NCBI RefSeq assembly: GCF_030817535.1
Contig: NZ_JAUSZL010000002.1
Span: 6,448,001 to 6,512,000, forward strand
DNA from: Streptomyces sp. V3I8
Lineage (GTDB): Bacteria > Actinomycetota > Actinomycetes > Streptomycetales > Streptomycetaceae
DNA: 64,000 nucleotides
Direction of reading: 5' to 3'
In this document: positions 18,806-28,087 of the stretch, piece after piece
How positions within the stretch are numbered: position 1 is the first letter of the stretch
How the letters are laid out: every line of letters starts with the position of its first letter
Made by a program: the position numbers and the translations under genes
The notes under the pieces: model-generated
Database searches by the model: none
The model's input: only the letters and a program-made list of their open reading frames with translations
Told to the model about the DNA's origin: nothing

Positions 18806-19719
18806 GCACGCGGGCCCCCGCAGCCGTACGCAACAGGTACAAGGACGACAGCCGAAGCGAACAGGAGCCGCTCGACGTGAGTGTCGTACCCGCCGAGGTC
18901 CTGCCCGGCGCAGCCCGCGCGGACGGGAACCGGGCCGTGGACAGCGAGGACGGTGTCCGTGCCGTGGCCGGGCTCGGGCCGCGCGCGCGGCTGTGGCCGG
19001 CGCTGGCCGCCGTCTACCGGGCGCAGCTCTCCCGGGCCAGGGTGGCGCGCATCCCGCTGCTGTTCGTGGCGACCTTCCAGTCCGTCGGGATCATGGTCCT
19101 GATGCGCGGGGTCGTGGACGGCGGCGGCGAGGCGCGGGCCGTGGTCGCCGGTTCCTCGGTCCTCGTGGTGGCGTTCGTCGCGCTCAACCTGCTCGCCCAG
19201 TACTTCGGCCAGTTGCGCGCCAGCGGCGGCCTCGACCACTACGCGACGCTGCCCGTGCCGCCCGCCGCCGTCGTGCTGGGCGCGGCCGCCGCGTACGCCT
19301 CCTTCACCGTGCCCGGGACGCTGGTGACCGCCGTCGTGGGCAGCGTGCTCTTCCAGCTGCCGCTGACGCACCTGTGGATCCTCGTCGCCGTCATCCCGCT
19401 CGCGGGCGCCGCGCTCGCCGGACTCGGGGCGGCCCTCGGGCTGCTCGCCCCCCGCCCGGAACTTGCCACGCTGCTCGGCCAGCTGGGCATGTCGGCCGCG
19501 CTGCTGCTCGGTGTGCTGCCGCCGGACCGGCTGCCGACAGTCGTCCAGTGGGCCCGCGACCTGCTGCCCTCCACGTACGGCGTCGAGGCCCTCGGACTGA
19601 CCTTCGGCCCGGACCCGGACTGGGGGGTCGTCCTGCTCGACCTCGCCGTGTGCGCGGGCGTCGGCGTCGCCTCGCTGGCCGTCGCGACCTGGGCCTACCG
19701 CCGGGCGGCCGTCCGGTGA
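18802..19719 (+). CDS. ABC-2 type transporter permease
   Basis: A 305-residue membrane partner of the ATPase just upstream, coupled by ATGA. The first about 60 residues are hydrophilic. Six hydrophobic helices follow from ARIPLLFVATFQSVGIMVL onwards, the usual ABC-2 layout, with the last at residues about 275-295. One ATPase and one permease would dimerise to form the exporter. The substrate cannot be inferred. Confidence 0.87.
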   Translation: MSTRAPAAVRNRYKDDSRSEQEPLDVSVVPAEVLPGAARADGNRAVDSEDGVRAVAGLGPRARLWPALAAVYRAQLSRARVARIPLLFVATFQSVGIMVLMRGVVDGGGEARAVVAGSSVLVVAFVALNLLAQYFGQLRASGGLDHYATLPVPPAAVVLGAAAAYASFTVPGTLVTAVVGSVLFQLPLTHLWILVAVIPLAGAALAGLGAALGLLAPRPELATLLGQLGMSAALLLGVLPPDRLPTVVQWARDLLPSTYGVEALGLTFGPDPDWGVVLLDLAVCAGVGVASLAVATWAYRRAAVR

Positions 19720-19741
19720 CGCGCCCGGCGGGCGGGCCTGG

Positions 19742-19747
19742 CACGAT
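19742..19747 (+). promoter_or_regulatory. -10-like element of a leaderless promoter
   Basis: CACGAT ends six bases before GTG 19754, with no ribosome site. Confidence 0.5.
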
Positions 19748-19753
19748 GGCGGT

Positions 19754-20377
19754 GTGACCGCACCGCTGAATCCGCCTCCGCAGCCGAACCACCAGCCGCC
19801 GCACGACGCCTGGCAGGCGCCGCCCGCCGGGTACGGTTCCGGCCCTGAGGAGGACGGTCCCGGGATCAGGACAGAGCTGCGCGAGGCGGCGGTCGTCACG
19901 CTCGCCATGACGGTCGCCGGGCTGCTGCTCGGTGTCCTGTGGTGGTGGCTGGCACCGCACGTGCCGCTCGTCTCGGACAGCTCGACGGTCTACCTCAAGG
20001 ACACCGAGGGGGAGCAGGCCATCGGCGTGGACGGCACGTTCACCCTGCTGGCGCTCGCCTTCGGCCTGGCCGCCGCGGTGCTCGTGTTCCTCTGGCGGCG
20101 CCGGGGCGGTATCGCGCTGATCGTCGCGCTCACCGCCGGCGGCATCCTCGGCTCCCTGGTGGCCTGGCGGCTCGGCATCTGGCTCGGGCCCACCCAGGAC
20201 GTGGTCGCGCACGCCAAGGAGGCCGGCAAGGGCGTCACGTTCGACGCCCCGCTGGAGCTCGGCGCCAAGGGCGCCATGCTCGCCTGGTCCGTCTCGGCCC
20301 TGCTGGTCCATCTGGGCCTGACGGCCCTCTTCGCCCCCAGGGACCCGGACCCCTTCCAGTCCCCGTACCAGACCTGA
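19754..20377 (+). CDS. membrane protein of unknown function (DUF2567-like layout)
   Basis: A 207-residue protein with a Pro/Gln-rich N-terminal tail (residues 1-40), then four membrane helices near 47-67, 95-115, 118-140 and 175-193. The sequence VSDSSTVYLKDTEGEQAIGVDGTFTLLAL between helices 1 and 2 recalls actinobacterial DUF2567 proteins, though I cannot confirm it. The role is unknown. It has its own leaderless-type promoter and lies 34 bases after the ABC permease. Confidence 0.7.
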   Translation: MTAPLNPPPQPNHQPPHDAWQAPPAGYGSGPEEDGPGIRTELREAAVVTLAMTVAGLLLGVLWWWLAPHVPLVSDSSTVYLKDTEGEQAIGVDGTFTLLALAFGLAAAVLVFLWRRRGGIALIVALTAGGILGSLVAWRLGIWLGPTQDVVAHAKEAGKGVTFDAPLELGAKGAMLAWSVSALLVHLGLTALFAPRDPDPFQSPYQT

Positions 20378-20430
20378 CGGGCGCCCGGCCCCGACGGACC
20401 CGCGGACGGCCACCGGCCGCCGGCGGGGCG

Positions 20431-20505
20431 CTACGCCGGGCGGCGCCCGTGGTTCGACCGGCCCTTGCGGATGCGCCACTTCCGTTTACGCGTCTTCTTC
20501 GACAT
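20431..20505 (-). CDS. bL37-like ribosomal protein, 24 residues
   Basis: A very short basic product, MSKKTRKRKWRIRKGRSNHG followed by RRPA. The pattern of a Lys/Arg-rich body ending in (S/A)NHG-(K/R)RP matches bL37, a 24-residue large-subunit protein first seen in mycobacterial ribosome structures. About half the residues are Lys or Arg, which fits burial in rRNA. The gene is far below usual size cutoffs and is easily missed. Only a weak GGGG ribosome site lies before the ATG. It is convergent with the membrane protein gene ending at 20377. Confidence 0.72.
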   Translation of the reverse strand: MSKKTRKRKWRIRKGRSNHGRRPA

Positions 20506-20546
20506 GTCCCCGGTGCTTAACCGAGAACCCCGCCCCCGTCGAGGGG

Positions 20547-21065
20547 TCACGCACGCCCGACGGGGGCCACCACCGCATCGGTGAGCCGCGCGAGGTCGCC
20601 CGGGGCCAGCTCGACCTCCAGCCCCCGCCGCCCGGCGGAGACACAGATGGTCGCGTGCCCCTCCGCGGACGCGTCCAGCACCGTACGCAGCCTCCTGCGC
20701 TGCCCGAGCGGCGAGATGCCCCCGCGGACGTACCCGGTGGTGCGCTCCGCGGCGGCCGGGTCGGCCATGGCGGCCCGCTTGCCGCCCACCGCCGCCGCCA
20801 GCGCCTTCAGGTCCAGGGAGCCCGCCACGGGGACGACGGCGACCGTCAGGTCCCCGTCGACGTCCGCGACCAGGGTCTTGAAAACCCGGTCCGGGGAGAC
20901 CCCCATCGCCTCGGCCGCCTCCCCGCCGTACGAGGGGTGCGCCGGATCGTGCTCGTAGGCGTGCATCGTGAACGCGACGCCCGCGGCGGTGAGCGCCACG
21001 GTGGCCGGTGTCCCGCCCGGCTGCTGCTGTTTCTTCGACTTCTTCGCCAAGGGATCCTTCTTCAC
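20547..21065 (-). CDS. ybaK: Cys-tRNA(Pro)/aminoacyl-tRNA deacylase, YbaK/EbsC family
   Basis: A 172-residue trans-editing enzyme expected to hydrolyse Cys-tRNA(Pro). The family core is present: HAYEHDPAHPSYGGEAAEAMG, DRVFKTLVADVDG with the conserved Lys, and GYVRGGISPLGQRRRLRTVLD. The first 18 residues are a basic tail (KKDPLAKKSKKQQQ). The length is normal for the family. It lies 25 bases after the stop of the LON-domain gene on the same strand and may share its transcript. Confidence 0.9.
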   Translation of the reverse strand: MKKDPLAKKSKKQQQPGGTPATVALTAAGVAFTMHAYEHDPAHPSYGGEAAEAMGVSPDRVFKTLVADVDGDLTVAVVPVAGSLDLKALAAAVGGKRAAMADPAAAERTTGYVRGGISPLGQRRRLRTVLDASAEGHATICVSAGRRGLEVELAPGDLARLTDAVVAPVGRA

Positions 21066-21090
21066 CGGGGGACCTGCGGTACGGCTCGCC

Positions 21091-21831
21091 TCAGTTGGGG
21101 CTCGTCGGTCCGCGGGTCAGTTCCGAGGCGGGCAGCGACGGCAGATTGCGGATGATCGCGGTCTCCGCCCGCAGCAGGGTCAGCTCCTCGCGCAGCCGCG
21201 ACGCCGTGTCCGGCGCCTGCAGCAGCCGCTGCTTCGCCGGGACGTCGAGCATCGCCGCGGCCGCGACCAGGTACGAGACGACGGCCGGCTCGTCCGGCAG
21301 GTCGGCCCCGGTCGACAGGGACCGCTCCCGCGCCCCCGCCAGCCGCTTCTGGTACTGCCGGAAGGCCCGCAGCACCCCCTCGGCCAGCGCCCCGGCCTCT
21401 TCACCGGGGTCCTCGGGCAGCTCTTCGAGTTCGGCCGTCAGATAGGGCCCGGAGGCGTCCACGGAGAGCAGCCGCACCCGGATCGTCCCGGTGGCCAGCA
21501 CCTCGAAGCTGCCGTCGGCGCGCTCCCGTACGGTCGCGGCGTCGGCGACGCACCCCACCGGGTGGAAGGCCTTCAGCGGGTCGTCGCCGAAGCCCGCCGC
21601 GGGCCCGCGCCGCGGCACGGCCGTCCGGTCCGGCATACCGGGCGAGGTGGCGGCCACCTCGTGGCCGTCGCGGATGGCGACGACGGCGAACCGGCGCGGT
21701 TCGTCCTCGGGGGTCTTCAGCAGATCGCGCATCATCGCGCGATAGCGCTCCTCGAAGATGTTCAGCGGCAGCACGAGCCCGGGGAACAGCACCGAGTTCA
21801 GCGGGAAGAGGGGGAGCCGGACGGTGGTCAC
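21091..21831 (-). CDS. LON peptidase substrate-binding domain protein
   Basis: A 246-residue protein with only the N-terminal (LAN) domain of Lon protease. The signature VRLPLFPLNSVLFPGLVLPLNIFEERYRAMM is at the very start. No AAA or Ser-Lys protease domain follows. Such stand-alone proteins are widespread in actinobacteria and may act as adaptors or ligand binders; the function is not known. GTG at 21831 directly follows TAGGAT with an eight-base gap. The gene lies 12 bases after the upstream helical-protein gene. Confidence 0.87.
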   Translation of the reverse strand: MTTVRLPLFPLNSVLFPGLVLPLNIFEERYRAMMRDLLKTPEDEPRRFAVVAIRDGHEVAATSPGMPDRTAVPRRGPAAGFGDDPLKAFHPVGCVADAATVRERADGSFEVLATGTIRVRLLSVDASGPYLTAELEELPEDPGEEAGALAEGVLRAFRQYQKRLAGARERSLSTGADLPDEPAVVSYLVAAAAMLDVPAKQRLLQAPDTASRLREELTLLRAETAIIRNLPSLPASELTRGPTSPN

Positions 21832-21839
21832 GACGCGAA

Positions 21840-21845
21840 ATCCTA
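21840..21845 (-). promoter_or_regulatory. -10-like element of a leaderless promoter (LON-domain gene)
   Basis: TAGGAT on the minus strand ends eight bases before GTG 21831 and overlaps the 3' end of the upstream gene, so the LON-domain gene can be expressed on its own. Confidence 0.45.
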
Positions 21846-22910
21846 GTGGTCGCCGGAGCCGGGACGGCCGCCGTGCCCACTCCGTGGATGCGGGACCTCC
21901 CCGTTCCGTGTCGCCGCCCGGGTTCTCAGGGGTCTGTCCGAGGCCACCTGGAGCCTGATCCCGTCGCGCAGTTCGAGGAACTGGCCGAGCGGATCGTCCG
22001 AGACGCGGTCCCAGGGGAACGAGGTGGCGTACGGGCCGATGCGGCGCAGCTGTTCCAGGGCGTCCTCCCACCGGTCGAGCCGGACCAGCACGTAGGTCAG
22101 CAGGTTGCGGACCTCCGCGGGCCACGGGTCGGCGTCCGGGTACCGGGCGGAGAGGCCGATGGCCAGGTCGGCGGCCGCGTCGAGGCGCCGGCGGTGCACG
22201 GCGGCCCCGCCGCCTTCGGTCAGGAAGGCGAAGGCCGCCCGCACGGGCAGCGCCTGGACCAGGGAGCCGGGCAGGGCGTCCCGCGCGGCCCGCTCGGCGA
22301 AGTCGAAGCACCGGCCGTGCGAGCCGTACCAGGCGGCGGACAGGTACTGCAGGGCGGCCACATGACAGCCGTAGTGGTGCGGGGAGCGCCGGACGGCCTG
22401 CGCCCACAGCTGCTCGAACTCGGTGTGCGGCGCGTTCGTGCCCCGGGCGTGGTCCAGGGCGATCCGCCAGGGCACCGGGTCGCGGGGGGCGCCCTCGGCG
22501 GCGGCCGAGATCAGCGGCGCGACCTGGCGCAGCAGTTCGGCGCGGGCCGGGGACCGCCAGCTCCGGCACACCGCCAGTTCGGCCCTGACCACCGCCGCGT
22601 CCGGGTCGTGCGGGGTGTCGGAGCGCCACGCGTCGAACCACTCGGCGCGGGAGAGGGCGAAGGCGGCGAGGCGGGTCGTGTACCGGTCCCGGTTCTCCCA
22701 CTCGGCGGCCTCGCGGGTGGCGGCGAGCAGTGTGCCGACGGCGGCGTACTCGCCGCGGCCCGCCGCGACGAGGGCCGGGCCGAGTCGCTCGTCCGGGGCG
22801 TCGAGGAGCACCTCGTCGTCGTCGGGCAGGCCGGCGGCGAGACTCGCGGTGTTCCGCGCCATCCGGACCGTGCGCAGGAGCGCTCGCAGCAGTGCCATGG
22901 TGTCGTCCAT
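21843..22910 (-). CDS. uncharacterised alpha-helical (TPR-like) protein
   Basis: A 355-residue soluble protein rich in Ala and Leu, with regularly spaced helix pairs (for example WRIALDHARGTN, CHVAALQYLSAAWYGSHGRCFDFAERAARDAL and VLVRLDRWEDALEQLRRIGPYA) that look like TPR-type or other helical repeats. I see no catalytic motif, signal peptide or membrane segment. A protein-interaction role would fit. The last about 30 residues are disordered. The start at 22910 is uncertain; an ATG four codons inside (22898) is equally possible, and neither has a good ribosome site. Confidence 0.65.
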   Translation of the reverse strand: MDDTMALLRALLRTVRMARNTASLAAGLPDDDEVLLDAPDERLGPALVAAGRGEYAAVGTLLAATREAAEWENRDRYTTRLAAFALSRAEWFDAWRSDTPHDPDAAVVRAELAVCRSWRSPARAELLRQVAPLISAAAEGAPRDPVPWRIALDHARGTNAPHTEFEQLWAQAVRRSPHHYGCHVAALQYLSAAWYGSHGRCFDFAERAARDALPGSLVQALPVRAAFAFLTEGGGAAVHRRRLDAAADLAIGLSARYPDADPWPAEVRNLLTYVLVRLDRWEDALEQLRRIGPYATSFPWDRVSDDPLGQFLELRDGIRLQVASDRPLRTRAATRNGEVPHPRSGHGGRPGSGDH

Positions 22911-23032
22911 TAAATCCGCAGGTGGGACGGGTGCCAGAGGCTGCGCGATGACGCTTTCGTAACCGTGTCCAGGTTGCGTGGCAATCGGTCAAGAGCGGGT
23001 AAAAGGTGACTGCCCCTCAGGCGCCGGGCGGC

Positions 23033-24610
23033 TCAGCCCCTGCGCAGCAGTCGGGTCGCGCCCGCCGTCACGGCCGTCACGAGGATCCAGCCGAGCAGGA
23101 TCACCACCGCGGACAGCCACTGCCAGCCGCCGCGCAGCTGCCAGAAGCCGGCCTGGCCGAGGTCGATGACCGGCAGCAGCAGGTCCAGGGCGAACAGGGA
23201 CGGGTTCCACGGCGGGTGTTCGCCCGTCTTGAGCGGCGGATGGTCCGCGTGCGAGAAGGCGACCGAGGCCGCCGCCCACAGCACGGCCATCCACAGGGCG
23301 GCCCGGCCCGGCCGGTACCCGTAGGCGACCGTCCAGTCCTGCACGTACCCCCAGAGCTTGACCGCGACCGGCAGGTTCTCGCGTCTGTGGCGCTGTTTGG
23401 CGAGCAGCACCGCGCGCGCCTCCTCGTCCTCGCCGCTGTCGCGCAGCACCAGGGCCAGCCGCTCGTACGGCTCGGGGCTGTACTCGGGGGTGGCCGCGGC
23501 CACCCACTGCAGACGCCTGGCCGGTGGGAACGGGCCGCGCGGCACCAGGTACTCGTACTGGAAGCCGGCCATCTGCAGCTGGCCGGCGCCCGGCCAGCTG
23601 GCCGCCCGGTCGATGAGGGTGACCACCCGCGCGCCGTTCAGCACGATCCGCCCGCGCTGCGGCCGGCGGCCGAGGAAGCGCAGCTCGGACACCTGGACGC
23701 GGCGCAGCGAGACCTCCTGGTCGTCGTGCAGGGTGAAGCGGGCCTCCTCGAAGTCCACCGCGTCCCCGAACCGGCCGTCGTCGAGCCGGATCCCGCCCTC
23801 GCACTCGAACCGCTGCACGCGGGTACCGTGCGCGGGGGTCCGGCCGCTGGTCAGCAGGGGGTTACTGAGGGCGGCCGGGGTCAGGTACATGGTCCGCTCG
23901 ACGGTCAGCTGCGGCGCGTTCAGCGCGCGCCCGTAGGGATTGCTCAGCCGGCTGCCGCGCAGACTGAGCGAGACCCCCACCTTCGCGCCGCGCAGGCTCA
24001 GTTCGCCGTACGACTCCAGCAGCTCGGCCTGCAGGTCCTGGCCCACGGTCAGTCCGTCGCCGGAGAGGGAGTTGCCGCGCCGGTCGCGGTGGACGACCGA
24101 CTGGTTGAGCAGCAGGTCCGTACCGATGTGCGCGTCGGTGAGGCGGACGCCGTGGTGGAAGCGGCAGCGCGGCAGGTGCAGATCGCCCTCCGTGTGCAGC
24201 CGTGCCGCCTCCAGCCGGGGTATCGCGCAGTCCACCAGGCGGACCGTGCTGAACCGGGCTTCCGGCAGCAGGACCTCCTTCTCGAAACGGCAGCCCCTCA
24301 TCTCCAGGTACGGTTCGACGGCGCCGCCCGCGAGATCGAGCACGTCGGCGATCTGCACCCCGGCCAGCTTCAGGGAGGCCACGCGGCCGTCCAGCGCGGG
24401 CGGCCCGTCCAGCAGCAGCCAGCACACGATCCGGGCCCGTACGGTGCGCTCGGGACCCCACGGGTGGCCGCCGTGCGGATCGTCGACGACGGTGTCCCCG
24501 GCCCGCAGGTCGTACACGCTGCCGTTGCGGAACGCCTGCCACATGCCGACCTCGGCGGCGCTCAGGTCGCCGGGCACCTCGCCGGCGCGGCGGCCGGCCC
24601 CATCGGTCAC
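23033..24610 (-). CDS. large membrane-anchored beta-helix-like protein (often annotated membrane-associated oxidoreductase)
   Basis: A 525-residue protein. Residues about 75-345 are made of short repeating strands with LxLxGxxI-like steps (VASLKLAGVQIADVLDLAGG, LSLRGAKVGVSLSLRGSRLS), typical of right-handed beta-helix or pentapeptide-like folds. A hydrophilic linker follows, then three hydrophobic C-terminal helices from about residue 435. Streptomyces homologues are often called membrane-associated oxidoreductase, but I see no cofactor motif to justify that. GTG at 24610 has GGGAGGAA upstream. It is divergent from hisD. Confidence 0.7.
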   Translation of the reverse strand: MTDGAGRRAGEVPGDLSAAEVGMWQAFRNGSVYDLRAGDTVVDDPHGGHPWGPERTVRARIVCWLLLDGPPALDGRVASLKLAGVQIADVLDLAGGAVEPYLEMRGCRFEKEVLLPEARFSTVRLVDCAIPRLEAARLHTEGDLHLPRCRFHHGVRLTDAHIGTDLLLNQSVVHRDRRGNSLSGDGLTVGQDLQAELLESYGELSLRGAKVGVSLSLRGSRLSNPYGRALNAPQLTVERTMYLTPAALSNPLLTSGRTPAHGTRVQRFECEGGIRLDDGRFGDAVDFEEARFTLHDDQEVSLRRVQVSELRFLGRRPQRGRIVLNGARVVTLIDRAASWPGAGQLQMAGFQYEYLVPRGPFPPARRLQWVAAATPEYSPEPYERLALVLRDSGEDEEARAVLLAKQRHRRENLPVAVKLWGYVQDWTVAYGYRPGRAALWMAVLWAAASVAFSHADHPPLKTGEHPPWNPSLFALDLLLPVIDLGQAGFWQLRGGWQWLSAVVILLGWILVTAVTAGATRLLRRG

Positions 24611-24688
24611 GGCTTCCTCCCTCTCCCCTGCTGCTCGTGGGTTGTTCTCAGCCGTTCAGGTGATGCCCGCTGCGCGGTCGGCTGAAAA

Positions 24689-24718
24689 CTCAGAGTGACG
24701 ATTGTTGCTCTCAGTGAC
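24689..24718. repeat. pair of 11-base direct repeats upstream of hisD
   Basis: CTCAGAGTGAC (24689-24699) and CTCTCAGTGAC (24708-24718) start 19 bases apart, close to two helical turns, in an AT-richer patch between the divergent membrane gene and hisD. The spacing suits binding of a regulator to one face of the DNA. Confidence 0.4.
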
Positions 24719-24809
24719 CGTCAGGAGTGAAAACGCGCCATGCGCCGACGGGCGGGCGCGGCGCGTATCAGCGATTGATACGGCCGTCCGGCGCCCGACG
24801 GCCGTCTGA

Positions 24810-24815
24810 GAGAAT
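24810..24815 (+). promoter_or_regulatory. -10-like element of a leaderless promoter (his operon)
   Basis: GAGAAT ends seven bases before GTG 24823, the first gene of the his operon. There is no ribosome site and no room for a leader peptide, so classical his attenuation is not visible here. Confidence 0.5.
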
Positions 24816-24822
24816 TGACGAC

Positions 24823-26145
24823 GTGATCTCCCTCATCGATCTGCGCGGTGACGCCCTCCCCGAGGGTCCCGCCCTGCGCGACCTGCTGCCCCGAGCCGAC
24901 TTCGACGTCTCGGCCGCCCTGGAGAAGGTGCGTCCGATCTGCGAGGCCGTGCACCATCGGGGCGACGCGGCGCTGATCGACTACGCGGAGCGGTTCGACG
25001 GCGTGCGCCTGGAGTCCGTACGGGTCCCGGCGCGGGCCCTCACGGACGCGCTCGACCAGCTCGACGGGGCCGTCCGCGCGGCCCTGGAGGAGTCGATCCG
25101 CCGCGCCCGCATCGTCCACCGCGAGCAGCGCCGCAGCACGCACACCACCCAGGTGGTCCCCGGCGGCACGGTCACCGAGAAGTGGGTGCCCGTCGACCGC
25201 GTCGGCCTGTACGCGCCCGGCGGCCGGTCCGTCTACCCCTCGTCCGTGATCATGAACGTGGTCCCGGCGCAGGAGGCCGGCGTCGAGTCGATCGCGCTCG
25301 CCTCCCCCGCCCAGTCCGACTTCGGCGGTTTGCCGCACCCGACGATCCTGGCCGCCTGCGCGCTGCTCGGCATCGACGAGGTGTACGCGGCCGGCGGCGC
25401 GACCGCCGTGGCGATGTTCGCGTACGGCACCGAGTCCTGCCCGCCCGCCGACATGGTCACCGGACCCGGCAACATCTGGGTCGCCGCCGCCAAGCGCTAC
25501 TTCGCGGGCCGCATCGGCATCGACGCCGAGGCCGGCCCGACCGAGATCGCGATCCTCGCCGACGACACGGCCGACCCGGTGCACGTCGCCTCCGACCTGA
25601 TCAGCCAGGCCGAGCACGACCCGCTCGCGGCGGCCGTCCTCGTCACCGACTCGGTCGCGCTGGCCGACGCGGTCGCCAAGGAACTGGAGCCGCAGGTCGC
25701 CGCCACCAAGCACGTCGAGGACCGGATCGTCCCGGCGCTGGGCGGCAGGCAGTCCGCGATCGTGCTGGTCGACGGCGTGGCGGAGGGCCTGCGGGTGGTC
25801 AACGCCTACGGCGCCGAGCACCTGGAGATCCAGACCGCCGACGCGTCCGCCGTCGCCGACCGGGTCAGGAACGCCGGCGCGGTCTTCGTCGGCCCCTGGG
25901 CGCCCGTCTCGCTCGGCGACTACGCGGCCGGCTCCAACCACGTGCTGCCGACCGGCGGCTGCGCCTGCCACTCCTCGGGCCTGTCGGTCCAGTCCTTCCT
26001 GCGCGGCATCCACCTCGTCGACTACACCCGCGACGCGCTGGCCGAGGTCGCCCACCACGTGGTGACCCTCGCCGAGGCGGAGGACCTGCCCGCCCACGGC
26101 GCCGCGGTCAAGGCCCGCTTCGGCTGGCAGGTGCCCGGCCAGTGA
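24823..26145 (+). CDS. hisD: histidinol dehydrogenase
   Basis: Oxidises L-histidinol to L-histidine in two NAD+-dependent steps, the end of the pathway. The 440-residue length is normal. [17 protein letters not shown] is the nucleotide region. [20 protein letters not shown] carries the Glu/His zinc and catalytic residues, GAEHLEIQT the second Glu/His pair, and [20 protein letters not shown] is the C-terminal signature. GTG at 24823 follows the -10-like GAGAAT by seven bases; the longer in-frame start at 24727 has no support. The stop overlaps the hisC start. Confidence 0.96.
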   Translation: MISLIDLRGDALPEGPALRDLLPRADFDVSAALEKVRPICEAVHHRGDAALIDYAERFDGVRLESVRVPARALTDALDQLDGAVRAALEESIRRARIVHREQRRSTHTTQVVPGGTVTEKWVPVDRVGLYAPGGRSVYPSSVIMNVVPAQEAGVESIALASPAQSDFGGLPHPTILAACALLGIDEVYAAGGATAVAMFAYGTESCPPADMVTGPGNIWVAAAKRYFAGRIGIDAEAGPTEIAILADDTADPVHVASDLISQAEHDPLAAAVLVTDSVALADAVAKELEPQVAATKHVEDRIVPALGGRQSAIVLVDGVAEGLRVVNAYGAEHLEIQTADASAVADRVRNAGAVFVGPWAPVSLGDYAAGSNHVLPTGGCACHSSGLSVQSFLRGIHLVDYTRDALAEVAHHVVTLAEAEDLPAHGAAVKARFGWQVPGQ

Positions 26146-27329
26146 GCTCCTCCGACACCCCTTTCGGGATCGACGACCTCCCCGTCCGCGACGAGCTGCG
26201 CGGGAAGTCCCCGTACGGCGCGCCCCAGCTCGACGTCCCCGTACGGCTCAACACCAACGAGAATCCGTACCCGCTGCCCGAACCGCTCGTCGAGCGGATC
26301 GCCGAGCGGGTGCGCGAGGCCGCCCGCCGGCTCAACCGCTATCCCGACCGGGACGCGGTGGAGCTGCGCTCCGAACTGGCCGCCTACCTGACGAAGACCG
26401 GCGGGCACGTGGTCGGCGTCGAGAACGTCTGGGCCGCCAACGGCTCCAACGAGGTCATCCAGCAGCTGCTGCAGACCTTCGGCGGGCCCGGCCGCACCGC
26501 GATCGGCTTCGAGCCCTCGTACTCGATGCACGCGCTGATCGCGCGCGGCACCGGCACGGGCTGGATCTCCGGGCCCCGCGCCGAGGACTTCACGATCGAC
26601 CGCGCCGCCGCCGTCGAGGCGGTCACCGAGCACGCCCCCGACGTCGTGTTCGTCACCACCCCCAACAACCCCACGGGCAACGCCGTCCCGGCCGACACCG
26701 TCCTCGCGCTGTACGAGGCGGCGCAGGCCGCCCGGGCCGCGACGGCCGGGGCGATGGTCGTCGTCGACGAGGCCTACGTCGAGTTCAGTCACGGTGAGTC
26801 ACTGCTGCCGCTGCTCGAAGGTCGGCCGAATCTCGTCGTCTCGCGCACCATGTCGAAGGCGTTCGGCGCGGCCGGGCTGCGCCTCGGCTATCTCGCCGCG
26901 CACCCCGCGGTCGTGGACGCCGTGCAGCTCGTACGGCTGCCGTACCACCTGTCGGCCGTCACCCAGGCGACCGCGCTGGCCGCCCTGGAACACACCGACA
27001 CGCTGCTCGGTTACGTCGAGCAGCTGAAGACCGAGCGCGACCGGCTGGTCGGCGCACTGCGCGCCCTCGGCTTCGAGGTGACCGAGTCCGACGCCAACTT
27101 CGTCCAGTTCGGGCGGTTCGACGGCGAGGCGGGCTCGCACGAGGCCTGGCGGCGGATCCTCGACCGGGGCGTCCTGGTCCGGGACAACGGCGTACCGGGC
27201 TGGCTGCGGGTCACCGCGGGCACCCCCGCCGAGAACGACGCCTTCCTCGACGCGGTCCGTGGACTGCCGCGTGAGGTGCCGACACCCGTGGGGGCCACCC
27301 CCGCACCCCCGAAGGAGCAGAGCGCATGA
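26142..27329 (+). CDS. hisC: histidinol-phosphate aminotransferase
   Basis: A 395-residue fold-type I PLP enzyme that transfers an amino group from glutamate to imidazole acetol phosphate. [14 protein letters not shown] is the N-terminal substrate segment, and TPNNPTGN and [10 protein letters not shown] hold the PLP contacts. [17 protein letters not shown] contains the PLP lysine and the phosphate-binding Arg. GTG 26142 overlaps the hisD stop (GTGA), and the gene's own stop overlaps hisB by ATGA. A Pro-rich C-terminal tail ([15 protein letters not shown]) is an extra. Confidence 0.95.
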   Translation: MSSSDTPFGIDDLPVRDELRGKSPYGAPQLDVPVRLNTNENPYPLPEPLVERIAERVREAARRLNRYPDRDAVELRSELAAYLTKTGGHVVGVENVWAANGSNEVIQQLLQTFGGPGRTAIGFEPSYSMHALIARGTGTGWISGPRAEDFTIDRAAAVEAVTEHAPDVVFVTTPNNPTGNAVPADTVLALYEAAQAARAATAGAMVVVDEAYVEFSHGESLLPLLEGRPNLVVSRTMSKAFGAAGLRLGYLAAHPAVVDAVQLVRLPYHLSAVTQATALAALEHTDTLLGYVEQLKTERDRLVGALRALGFEVTESDANFVQFGRFDGEAGSHEAWRRILDRGVLVRDNGVPGWLRVTAGTPAENDAFLDAVRGLPREVPTPVGATPAPPKEQSA

Positions 27330-27919
27330 GCCGCACAGGCCGTGTCGAACGGAACACCAAGGAGACCTCCGTCGTCGTCGAGATCGACCTCGACGGCAGC
27401 GGAAAGGTCGATGTGTCGACAGGCGTCGGCTTCTACGACCACATGCTCGACCAGCTCGGCCGGCACGGTCTGTTCGACCTGACCGTGAAGACCGAGGGCG
27501 ACCTGCACATCGACTCGCACCACACCATCGAGGACACCGCCCTCGCCCTGGGCGGCGCCTTCCGGCAGGCGCTCGGCGACAAGGTCGGCATCTACCGCTT
27601 CGGCAACTGCACCGTCCCGCTGGACGAGTCGCTCGCCCAGGTGACCGTCGACCTCTCCGGGCGCCCCTACCTCGTGCACACCGAGCCCGAGAAGATGGCG
27701 CCGATGATCGGCGAGTACGACACGACGATGACCCGGCACATCCTGGAGTCCTTCGTCGCCCAGGCGCAGATCGCCCTGCACGTGCACGTGCCCTACGGGC
27801 GCAACGCCCACCACATCGTGGAGTGCCAGTTCAAGGCGCTCGCCCGCGCCCTGCGGTACGCCTCCGAGCGCGACCCGCGCGCGGCGGGCATCCTGCCCTC
27901 CACGAAGGGTGCGCTGTAA
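27326..27919 (+). CDS. hisB: imidazoleglycerol-phosphate dehydratase
   Basis: A 197-residue monofunctional dehydratase (no phosphatase domain, as usual outside enterobacteria). It converts imidazole glycerol phosphate to imidazole acetol phosphate. The manganese-binding histidine clusters are visible in [30 protein letters not shown] and [19 protein letters not shown]. It overlaps hisC by four bases. The next gene is a small membrane protein three bases after the stop. Confidence 0.96.
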   Translation: MSRTGRVERNTKETSVVVEIDLDGSGKVDVSTGVGFYDHMLDQLGRHGLFDLTVKTEGDLHIDSHHTIEDTALALGGAFRQALGDKVGIYRFGNCTVPLDESLAQVTVDLSGRPYLVHTEPEKMAPMIGEYDTTMTRHILESFVAQAQIALHVHVPYGRNAHHIVECQFKALARALRYASERDPRAAGILPSTKGAL

Positions 27920-27922
27920 GCC

Positions 27923-28087
27923 ATGAGCGGCCTCTCCACCGTACTGATCGTCGTCGGGCTCTTCCTGCTCGGCGGCATCTACTCCTTCGTCAAGCAGCAG
28001 ATGCCCAAGAGCCTCATCGTCCTGCTGTCCATCGGCGCGGCCATGTGTCTCGTCGCGGGTGTCGTCCGGCTGGAGGTGTGGAATTGA
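27923..28087 (+). CDS. small membrane protein encoded between hisB and hisH, 54 residues
   Basis: A 54-residue protein with two hydrophobic helices ([19 protein letters not shown] and [19 protein letters not shown]) split by a short basic turn KQQMPK. It starts three bases after the hisB stop and its TGA overlaps the TTG of hisH, so it is embedded and coupled in the his operon. No function is known to me. A role in membrane placement or tuning of the pathway is speculative. Confidence 0.75.
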   Translation: MSGLSTVLIVVGLFLLGGIYSFVKQQMPKSLIVLLSIGAAMCLVAGVVRLEVWN

